Positions 54,801 to 64,000 of a DNA stretch of 64,000 nt are shown in pieces (the stretch's first letter is position 1; the number at the start of each line of letters is the position of its first letter). The translations under genes were made by a program, and so were the position numbers. A model generated the notes under the pieces. That model searched no databases. It saw nothing but the letters and a program-made list of their open reading frames with translations, and was not told where the DNA came from. The DNA is taken from positions 1,540,427 through 1,604,426 of the forward strand of contig JANPWX010000010.1 in NCBI GenBank assembly GCA_024734555.1, given 5' to 3'. This stretch comes from Trochalopteron elliotii. Its lineage: Eukaryota > Chordata > Aves > Passeriformes > Leiothrichidae.

Positions 54801-55552
54801 TCCTTATATCTCTGTTAGGTGATTTTTTCTATTTTTAATTCATACTGGAGTAATAGCACCCTAGAACTTGGTCAGAAAATACTGTCTTTGACTGTAGTTT
54901 TCTCAGGATTAAGTGCCTAGTTCAGGTGTTACCAGTCCATCTGCCTCTCATTTTCCATGGATCATAACTGCTCTCTGGAGAGAACAACATATACCTCTGT
55001 CCACGTCTCTTTTCCACCTGTAGGATTTTCATACTGCTAAGTTGCTTTTTAGAGTTACATCTCACGTTCAACTTCTGTCACAAATTTGGGAAGTATTCAT
55101 TCAGACACAAACACAGTTAATGTACAGTTAAACTTCCAGCATTACTGTTTCAGTAGGTTTTTTCCTATTGCTGACAACACCTTGTTAAAAGAGAAGCCAT
55201 TGATCTAAATATTGTTTTCTGCTGCTTCTTTATTTCCTTGGTTTTTAGTGAAAAGAGTAACATTTGGAGGGAAAAAAAGAATGATTATTTGTATAGTTGA
55301 CTTTGCAAGGTGGGAACAAAGGCAAAGATTGGAACTGCCTATTTCACTGAAAAGGTTTGCATTCAGAGCTTTGTAGTGGTAGCGTTTTTGAGCAGCTCCA
55401 CCGCATGGGGATTGTGGTTTTGTGTTTTAAAGAGAAACATCGCTATCAATGTGATGTACTTTACCTGCTTTTCTTTTAACTGAATTTTCAGTCTGCATGT
55501 TTTACAGAGAAAAACTTGCAATATATAATATATATTGTTTCCTGTCTTCTAG

Positions 55553-55962
55553 CCTCTACGACTTGACTGTGACCTCTGTGCCATTGTTTCAAACTCGGGA
55601 CAGATGGCTGGCCAGAGGGTGGGCATCGAGATAGACAGGTCCTCCTGCATATGGAGGATGAACAATGCTCCCACAAAGGGCTATGAGGAAGATGTTGGGA
55701 AGAGGACAACTGTAAGAGTGGTCTCTCACACCAGCGTGCCTCTCCTGCTGAAGAATCCTGAGTACTTTTTCAAAGAAACCAACAACACGGTTTACGTGAT
55801 CTGGGGTCCTTTCCGAAACATGAGGAGGGATGGAAATGGCATTGTGTACAACATGCTGAGGAAAACTGTTGACAGCTACCCAACTGCCAAAATCTACGTG
55901 ACCACGGAGAAGCGCATGAGTTACTGCGATGCGATATTTAAGAAGGAGACGGGAAAAGACCG
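55553..55962 (+). CDS. ST6GALNAC3: ST6GALNAC3 exon B: catalytic domain with sialylmotif L
   Basis: This second visible coding exon has 136 full codons plus two bases (phase 2 end), acceptor TTCTAG and donor GTAAGT. It continues directly from exon A. Sialylmotif L, which binds the CMP-sialic acid donor in GT29 enzymes, begins at about codon 6: CDLC with its conserved cysteines, NSG at codons 14-16, RMNNAP at 35-40, YEEDVG at 44-49 and SHTS at 58-61. Further on are VIWGPFRNM (82-90), MSYCD (122-126) and KKETGKDR up to the splice site. One N-glycosylation sequon, NNT, lies at codons 77-79. Residue choice throughout matches ST6GALNAC3 rather than the ST6GALNAC4, 5 or 6 paralogues. The frame is intact with no stop or shift, so the gene looks functional. 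The last Arg codon is split (CG plus one base from the next exon). Motif S and the C-terminus are encoded downstream, outside the window. Confidence 0.97.
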
Positions 55963-57084
55963 GTAAGTCCTAAACATGAAGAGCAATTATAATGTTTGAC
56001 AAAAGATACGTGAGAAAAGTCCATGTGGGATGTCAGCTACTAAATGAGTCCCCAGATATGTTTTAAATGGATTGTTGCATGGGTTTGACTGTTATAAGCA
56101 CTTGATGAGGCAGCAGCTAGGCCCCATTTACCCCACCTACGCTACCTTCTGTTCATTCCATTTCTGTTGGCTTGAATCCCAAAAATATTGGATGTCTTCC
56201 TGAAATGTTTTCAAAGCTGTGTGTTGTTTTCAGCTCAATTTACTATTGATTAAATTGACATTTTATTTGAAGAGGATAATCCTACATAAACAACATTTTC
56301 AAATGCACAACCTCAGGATAATTCTGGATATTGCGTTTTCTTCTCTGTTGAGAATCACTGTAGCTTTTCTTCAAACACAGACCTCAGGGTTATTTCTTCA
56401 GGCATTATTTCTGTTTCTTGGTGAAAACGGGTTATCAGAAATACTGGAATAGATTTATGTTTCTACCTGTATTATGCTGAAATTCTAGTATCCATTCTTG
56501 ATAATGTGTATTTATGCTACTCAAGTGAGGCTGTAAGAGGTGAAACTATGAGGGCCATTGTTTGGGCTAGCATGTTCAAAGCAGAAACTGGATTTGTGGA
56601 ATTAAGACCACGAATTTCAAGAATTTGTAACCAGGCTGCAAAAATTCAAGTCATCTGTGTTTTGGCATGGAAGAGCACCTGTAATAGATACTCACTTCAG
56701 CTAACTAGGGAGGAGTTTCCAGATCACTGCTATGCCTTAATGTTAATTTTTAAATTTGCACATCATGAATTTGAGGTTGGGAAGGACTGTTGCTATTCTG
56801 ACCAAATAAAAAATACAGATATTCACAAACAGCTTGACATAGTCTGAAATCTTGACTTAAGCTTTTGAAGTAGAAAAGCTTGTTATCTCAGACATACTTG
56901 TTTCACTGTTATTGAACTGCCAGAATTGATGACAGTTGATTTTTCCTATTTTTCAAACTATTGGAACATAGGTTTGTTCCAAAGGAGGAGCCTGCCCCTG
57001 TTCACATGCTGCTGCTTTGGTTCTGGAGTTGGAGGGAGCTCATATATCTCATAAAGGTGTCAAGGTTATCATGGATTCTTTTGT

Positions 57085-57330
57085 TTAACTGAACAAACTG
57101 ATGAACAGAGGCTAATAAATACACAAGATCCATTCTTCAAAAATGACCTTTAATAATCCAAGTCATCCTGTTTATATGTTAATCAAGCTAAATATGATCA
57201 TGGGTACATTATTGCATTGCTGTACATAAATTTGTTTATATTTATGAGTCAGTCAGGTCACAGCAACTTTATCATACTTCATCCAAATCCTTATTGTGAG
57301 ATTAGACCTTGAAAAAATCTCCTCTTTTTC
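57085..57330. promoter_or_regulatory. Candidate conserved non-coding element
   Basis: The stretch contains a string of AT-rich factor-like words: GGCTAATAAATACAC, GACCTTTAATAATCCAAG, TATGTTAATCAAGC, TATTGCATTGCTGTACATAAAT and TTTATGAGTCAGTCAGG (AP-1-like TGAGTCA near 57246). It is repeat-free. The label is a judgement from motif density. Confidence 0.2.
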
Positions 57331-58789
57331 CTATTAAAAAACCCCCTCATCATTCAATGTCAAAGTATCCCTCTCTTCAGTCTAATGCATTCCTCTTCAA
57401 CAAATTAACACATCTCAAGTTTTTATAGTTATGCAATTAACACAATACAAATGCTTCTTTTCATGTCAAAAGCAGATTGAATGTCTCTCAGTGCTTATAA
57501 CAAAGTTCTTAAGCAGCCTAATGTTAAAGTCGCCCATGTTCTTTCTCTTTAAGTTTCACATTGCAACAGCAGTAAATTTTTATGAGCCTGTCTCCTGACC
57601 CATCACGTTGTTTGTGCATGTGTGTCCCTGGGACACCAGGGGAAAAACCCACCACTTTTCACAGTGGCAACCAGGTAACATCCTTGTATCTCCTGCAGCT
57701 TTCATTTTTAGTCCTACTTTTCCACATCAAATACTTACAATACAAATACAATGATGTTTTTACCATCATTTAGTGCTTTTGTCAGCCAGAAACAAGGGAA
57801 ATGATTCATGTGTCACCAGTCAACATCTTCTGTATCTCAAGAAAACATCTTGCAGTTCCCTAGTAATCAGGGACTTCAGTATGGAAACTATTTCATTTTC
57901 TGCAACATCTTCAATTTGCAGGACCTGTCTTCTGTTTCTAGGGAGGGTCATGAGACTGTCAGAGGTATGTGGCATTTGTGGAAGCAGTAAATGGAGAGCA
58001 CAGGAGATTTGTGGGTGATGAAAATACTTTCACTCATTGTGCCATGCTATTACAATGCTGCAAGGCTCGGGTTCCTCAGCCAAATATTCCTTCAGTTCCT
58101 CAGAGAAAAATCAACCCTTGCTTGGAATATTAGATTGAACAGAGGTCTGGTTCGACATGTTTCCAGCAAAAATTCTGGAAGGAAACCAATTTCAACTCAT
58201 ATTTTAAAATGTACTGAGTGGATTGCAACTGCATCTATTTTAGTTTAATCTTAAAATACTGTCTTTCTGTACAGTGTATGCTACTAATGCATAGTAAGAT
58301 TGCAACAGATTTCTAGTCTGTCGAGCCTTTAATGAGTTGTCTGTTTCTACTCTTTGATGTGCAATCTTTTTAGGTAATTAGTGGGACTTTTCAGCAGTTT
58401 CATCCTCAAGTTTCTAAAGGATGTTATGAGAAGCAGCTGACAGGTATGTGCATCAGTCACTTCTCTACTGCAGAAAAGCTCTGGTCCTGCAGTGCTGACA
58501 GGGGAACTTTATCCCTGATTTCACTGGGTGCAGGTTCAAAACCCACAGCTTTGGTATTGACAAATGATTTATTACTGATGCATGGAAGAAACAAGAATTG
58601 CCTCTAAGTAACTTGCAACAAACAGTGTTTTTTATTTTATAATGCATTTTTGAATTCTACAGCGGTACAAAATACCCTCTGATACGGGCTATCTGCTCTG
58701 GGTAGTTAACCTGGCATGAGTGTTAAGAATCTGGGGAACATGTGTTCTTTCTGAGAGTCTTTGTTAGTGAAGCAGTTGAGTTCAAGGTG

Positions 58790-59290
58790 GTGAATGCTCA
58801 TCCACTTTGAATAATTGTTGTACATAAATAATATTCATTACCAGACATTCACAATTATTCATTAATGCATTTTACTTGGTACTTCCCTAGAGGGAGCATA
58901 AAGCTGGCAGCTTCTTTCAGTACTTCACTAATGTGCTGGTGTATTATATATATTGACTCAAGTGAAAGGATTTAAAGAAATATTAGATAATTACTATGTG
59001 TGGCATCTTTGTATGTACCTCACTCCAGATAAGTGGTTCTAAAGCCATCTGTATCTTTGCCATGCAATACAAATACAATGCAATATGATATAATAACATT
59101 TAATTGGTAATAACAGAGAAAACTGTAGCCTTCATTAGAGCAGCAAAGCTAATTCTGGTCTGATAAAGTGCACTGAGCATCCCTAAATAGGTTTTAATTA
59201 GCTGGCACCAAAGCTGCACCACCCTTAGGGAGGGTAAAATTAATGAAAACTAGCAGCAAATAGATCAATGCTACTGAATGTTCTTGCCTT
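58790..59290. promoter_or_regulatory. Candidate conserved non-coding element
   Basis: Two motif-dense blocks lie at 58805-58930 (ATAATTGTTGTACATAAATAA, ACAATTATTCATTAATGCAT) and 59090-59290 (TTTAATTGGTAATAACAG, AGCAAAGCTAATTCTGG, TTTTAATTAGCTGGCACC, AAAATTAATGAAAAC). Many homeodomain-type TAAT/ATTA cores occur, with no repeat signature and no coding frame. Confidence 0.22.
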
Positions 59291-59429
59291 AGGTGAAGGT
59301 GATGAGAAAGAAAGGAGTGTCTTTTCAGGATCATTTAGAAAACAGTCTGCCTTAGAAGTCACTTTCAACAACCAATGCTAAAATAAATCTGTGCTGATAT
59401 CAGTGGAGCAGTCTAATGTTTTCTGGGCT

Positions 59430-59770
59430 GCAGGCTCCATTTGTGTTTATACTCCAGGCATCTGAGGCTAACCCCTGGGCACTGCAGCTCTGAGCAGTGC
59501 CTGTGAAGGGCCAGCCCCACATCCCCCCTCGGGGCTGGCTCAGACCACTCCTGTCCCAGTGCACACGGGAGGCATTCAGCCCCAGCAAACTGCAGTGCTG
59601 ATGTGCTGGTACTGCTCCAAGGGCAGCTTCACTGGGTGTTTGTAGTCACTCTTTGTGAGCAGCTGCTGAGCTCTGCTGAACAAATGTGTCCTGAGCTCCT
59701 CAAATTCCCAGTAGATGTGAGATGATGTTCTGAAACCCAGCCAGTTTGGTAGACAGAGGACTTCCCACAT
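59430..59770. other. GC-richer unexplained stretch
   Basis: It is clearly higher in G+C than the surrounding intron, with GGGCCAGCCCCACATCCCCCC and GGGGCTGGCTCAG near 59510-59545. Short open frames exist on the minus strand (62 and 64 codons) without recognised domains. It is not dense enough in CpG to call an island. It could be an old repeat that I do not recognise. Confidence 0.3.
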
Positions 59771-62024
59771 ACACTGTCCTAACTCTGACAGTGCCTATCC
59801 CACACCCAATCAGTTCAATTCAACAACATTTTTTAAGATTATTAGCTGCACACACGCACATGTCTTCAGGAGGCAGGTTCACTGAGCCACATTTGCAGTC
59901 AAATGACTGTTTCTGAAAGATTTCTGTCAGTATCTTGGACAATTCTGAAGAAACAAAATTGCTTTTGTGCTTTTCTTCCAGAAGTTCTTAGTTTCCTCAG
60001 TTCATGCCAGATGGTGCTATGTGTTAGGTTGTGAGAAAGCTGTTTTATCATTCAAGGCAGAAAGATGTATCATTCTGATCGCTGACTTCTGCATCAAGAT
60101 TCAAAATTTGGGGTTGTGTTCAAGCTGCCATTTTACTCAGTTCTGCTCACTAATTATTTATTACTTCGGTGATATACGAGATCTATATCACATCTCTGTC
60201 ATTTAGAGCTAGCAAATTACATTCATCTAAAGTTTGGATTGACACTGTTAAGACAACTGCAGTCATCACAGCTTCACCTCAGCTAATATGTGATTTTTCA
60301 TGTGTCTGACTAATCTACATGAAGCTATAGTCTAGTAAAAATGTCATTGAAATGAATAAATGAAATTGCATTCTCTGAGGTTCGAGTAGCTGCAAGTTCT
60401 ATTGTTTGGTGATATTCTCTGTGAATTAAGGTAGTAAAGCTGTCAGTGTCCAGAATATCAGAGTTTTATGCCATGTTTCTGGTTGTTGGCTTGAATGAAA
60501 TACTGTAGTAATGATATTTTCATTTTTGAACTTGTTTCCATATATGTATTGGTTTCTCTGTCAAAGTTAGTCAGAGGAAATATAAAAGATTTGCTAGTGT
60601 GGCTTAAAATTTGCAGAAAGCAGTTTTTCTTTGGGAAGCTGTGAACATTGACACTGAGTCTGGCTCAGAGAGTTAAACTTTGGCACTTGGGAGGCAGTGT
60701 CCCATCAGTGCTTTGTATTAATGTGATTTTTCTAAAAAAAGAAAAAAAAAATCTAGAAGATGAGTAAAAGTTCATTTAATTTTGAATAGAAAATGGGCAG
60801 AGTTAGGGAATATCAATGTCTTTAAATTACAGAATTTTAGGAAGAAAAGGATGAAAAAACTGATTCAGACTGACAGAGGAAATGTATAATGCCTGTTGGA
60901 ACATTTTTAAGGACAAAGATTAATTGTACTTTACATTTTGCTGCAGTCTTTATCATGATGATGTAATATCTGCTGCTGCACCAATAAAGTCAGCAAAATT
61001 TCTCAACTGCCCATGAGCATCTCAGCAACCCCAAAAATATGTATTTGATATAGTGACCATTTTTTAAGTACTTGACAGTGGATGTTTCTTGAACTATTGC
61101 TTGGCACTTCCATTCTTTCTTTTTATAAAGTAATTCCTTCAAAAAATGCTAATGGGTTTGTCCATCTTAATTCATAAAGGATTTAAATTGTTTCATTGTC
61201 AGTCAAGACTGCTTTATTACCTGAAAAAACAAGGGTCTAAAGCACGAAACCTTAATGAAATAAATAGATTTTTCATTATAAAACACTTAAAACCTCAGCA
61301 TCTATTACTATTTGTGGTCAATCACCAGATGGTTAACAACTGTTTGGGGGTTTATATCCACTCTTCCATTTCCTGGTAAAACACCAGTTGTTCCTGAGTG
61401 TTCCACATTTATTCCCTGCAGCCCATTAGTAACTGCATTTATATTCTTTATGAAGATTTTCCTAATTAAGATGAACATTTTTCTCCATTGGGCAGATGGA
61501 ACTCAATAGAAGGAGTCCGTTCTTTATTAACATGCCAGTAAATGCTGCTCAAAGCACCAGCACTTCTTTTAAGAAACACAGCTCCTACTACATTACACTA
61601 ATTACACAGTAAAGTGAAACTTTATTAAAAAATATCAATATTAGCTATTATTTTGTGATAAAGCTGTGGCTGCATATAGATTGGTGTGAGCTTAGAGACC
61701 TATTGATTCTGCAGCTGACTATAGCCATGGAGTTGTTTCTTTTTAATTAATGATTAAAGACAAGGAATATATAATCAGAATCTACTCCATCATTGTGCAT
61801 TTTCACATGTTCTTTGAATTTATCCATCTATTTATTTTAATTTATCACATCTTCTTCAAGTGCCACTGGATCTGTTTTCTGCTCCTGATGAACTGTTTGT
61901 TAAGTCTTTATAGTGTGTTTGGTATAGCCCTAATTACATGCACACCTCTTTCATCCTGTGCTTTAAATACTCTGCAGCTTTTATTGTTGTGAGAGAATTG
62001 CTGATATCTCTCAGAAGGAATTGT

Positions 62025-62098
62025 GCATATGGATGGATTCTGGAATTGATCCTTCAGGGTCTCTTCCAACTCAGCATATCCTGTGATTCTGTGATTCT
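62025..62098 (+). mobile_element. CR1 LINE 3' tail fragment
   Basis: The sense-strand CR1 end is legible: TGGAATTGATCCTTCAGGGTCTCTTCCAACTCAG (62041-62074) is followed by two terminal octamers of the ATTCTGTG type, CTGTGATTCTGTGATTCT (62081-62098). The element is a short 5'-truncated remnant oriented with the host gene. The left edge is approximate. Confidence 0.85.
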
Positions 62099-64000
62099 CA
62101 CATCCCATGAACATCCACCTTTGGAAGGGATGATGTAAGCCAGTGACTCATGCTGGCAATCCTGGAAGCATCCTGGATTGCAGGGCTTCCAGTTTTGCTG
62201 CTGCTGCTGAGGATATTTTATGGTTACAAAGGAAAAAATACTGGAGAGAAAAAACAGCAGAAGCATAGATTTTGAATGAAGCCTTTGGTGTTCATCTTCC
62301 ATAGTTCAATGTTTTTCACTTTTCAGATCACAGTATGTAAAATAAGACCTTGATGTTCCTGAAGGAGCTTAAAATTTTGAAGAAATAGTAATAATTTTTC
62401 AAAAGTTTAAAAATTAAAAAAAAAATTAATCTATTTTAAAAAATTCAGCGTTGCTGCTGGGTGAAGTAATTGTCTTGAAAAACACAGAGTGATTACCATT
62501 GAAGTCTATACTTATTACCAGTTGTCACACAGCAATTCTTTTCTAAGAGATATTAAACAGATTAGAAGGTAAATGTAATGTTGCTATTGTTTAAGTGTGA
62601 TATAGGTTGGTTACTGGTAACTGTGGGGTTTCTAATAGAAGCTCCCTAAAGAGCTCTGAGCTGAATTTACAATGCCAAGTAAAAAAAAAAAATACTGCAA
62701 TCAAACTGCATGAGATGCACTGGGAGGTTTGTGCTACAGAGCTGCTTCTCAAATGAGGATAGCAACTTTAGGAGACAGGGAATAAGACTCTGCAATAATT
62801 TTTTGCTTTGGATAAAGAAGAGTTTCTGTACATCTGTCCACCCACTAGCTAGTCAAATTTATTAGAAACTGCTTTTATAAGAAAAGATGTGTGAGAACTC
62901 TCATACATATCTTACTGAATGATATTTAGAAAAGACTGTCATCTCAAAGCTTTGTACAAGTAAACAACACAGCAAAAGAAAATCTGTTTGAAAGTAGGAA
63001 AACTTTAGCCTGAACTTATGTTTGAATATTTTTTCTTACAATGCAGAAAGATTAGTAAACAAATTCTGCATGGAAAATTTAGTAAGAAATCAAGCCTATG
63101 TGAGACCTCATAGACATAGATAGGAGGAAAACAAAGGGGAAATGGGAATTTTTGTGACTCATTTTGTTAATTTAGAACTAATTGTTAACTGGCTGCTTGC
63201 TTGTGCACATCTTCAATATGTATTTTTACCAAGATGAAAACAAAGCGAATGCTCTACATTTTTTTTTATTTCTGTGTCTGCTATCCCACATAAAGAATTT
63301 AGGCTGCAATTTCAGAACAATGAAACTGTTCAAATATATGGATCTATAGCACCTGCCTTTGAAAGTGACTCAGGATTCATAGCAATGCTTCTCAGGGAAC
63401 CTGATGTGCTATTGGGATATGCTACAACTTGTGTTTAGAAAACAATCACTCCTACACAGTTCCTGTGATACTCAACTTCTCTGAGCTTTTAACTGTGAGG
63501 CAGCTCTGCATTTAAAGAGTATCATGCACAAGAGCAGCATGTACAATTTTTCTCAGAGATTCACATCTTCAGGTTTTGGAACAGTCTGGAAAAACATAAC
63601 TGTAACAGTGGGGATTTATTATGAATCTTGAGTCTTATGTCTTCAAACAGTTTATGTGGAGTCTCAGATATTGACCAGCATGGGGCTTAGTTTGTGTGTG
63701 AACGGAAATATTTTTTTATACAGATGTTCAAAGATTCAGCCATTCTATTTTCAAGACTTTGTAAGCAATTCCTGATTGTGGGAGCATTCACTGCAGTTGG
63801 GACCACTTACCAGAGACACCACTGATCTCAGAACCTGAGCAGCCCTATCCAGTGCATTAGCATTCAGTAAATATGCAATTGCAGTAGAATAAAAGGTTTT
63901 TAACTGCTCGTATTTTTTCTTTACAAGTTTCTTGTTGGTATCCCATCCTTGTGTTTGGAGACTTCTTTTTCTTTGTTTTTATTTTTAAAATCAAGTCGTC

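Larger units (their letters stand above)
14871..55552 (+). other. ST6GALNAC3: Large intron of ST6GALNAC3 (40,682 bp)
   Basis: The intron is bounded by GTAAGA at 14871 and TTCCTGTCTTCTAG ending at 55552, with phase 0 on both sides. I found no coding exon or nested gene inside it. It contains two minus-oriented CR1 fragments (36.6 and 44.3 kb), a 240-bp inverted-repeat structure (17.74-17.98 kb), simple and tandem repeats (18.4, 24.6, 28.6, 38.3, 40.4 and 48.8 kb), a 30-bp repeat pair (45.8 and 48.0 kb) and possible conserved elements (32.4 and 51.7 kb). The remaining sequence is AT-rich and unremarkable. The small open frames there are no longer than expected by chance, except for one of 192 codons at 41.6 kb. 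Confidence 0.9.
55963..64000 (+). other. ST6GALNAC3: Following intron of ST6GALNAC3 (5' part)
   Basis: The intron opens with GTAAGT. I searched by eye for the next coding exon, which should begin with the last base of Arg and read like a Gly/Ser-rich segment followed by TGWFTF, and did not find it up to 64000. Contents are possible conserved elements at 57.1-57.3 and 58.8-59.3 kb, a GC-richer unexplained stretch at 59.43-59.77 kb, and one CR1 tail at 62.0 kb. The rest is AT-rich without recognisable features. A 113-codon open frame at 56506-56847 shows no domain and is taken as chance. Confidence 0.85.

Noticed and set aside
56506..56847. 113-codon plus-strand frame shortly after exon B as a possible next ST6GALNAC3 exon
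   Set aside because: The translation lacks the expected TGWFTF-type segment and other sialyltransferase motifs, and the phase does not fit the donor at 55963.

Overview
The window is non-coding-rich vertebrate DNA, most likely from a bird. Two points support this: fragments of CR1 retrotransposons with the typical 3' octamer tail, and two spliced exons whose translation closely matches the amniote sialyltransferase ST6GALNAC3. Other sauropsids such as crocodilians and turtles also carry CR1, so 'bird' is an inference. There is no sign of bacterial operons, plasmids, prophage or CRISPR.

Layout. Positions 1-14675 are the 3' part of an upstream intron. Exon A (14676-14870, 65 codons) encodes the Golgi membrane anchor and the start of the stem. 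Positions 14871-55552 are one intron of 40,682 bp. Exon B (55553-55962) encodes the sialylmotif L half of the catalytic domain. Positions 55963-64000 are the start of the next intron. Both exons lie on the + strand, have GT-AG borders and join in frame (phase 0). Exon B ends in phase 2. The first coding exon (about six residues in the mammalian protein) and the exons for the C-terminal third (motif S and the end of the catalytic domain) are not in the window. About two thirds of the protein (201-202 of roughly 305 residues) is visible.

The introns hold three CR1 fragments (about 36.6 kb, 44.3 kb and 62.0 kb), simple repeats and homopolymer runs, several short tandem duplications, a 30-bp exact dispersed repeat (45.8 and 48.0 kb), a long inverted repeat with a nested hairpin near 17.9 kb, and several AT-motif-rich blocks that look like conserved non-coding elements. 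That last label is a judgement from composition and motif density only. The longest unexplained open frame (192 codons, minus strand, 41.6-42.2 kb) has no recognised homology.

I found no second protein-coding gene, no RNA gene I can support, and no convincing undescribed biological system. The findings are modest local structures worth a computational check.
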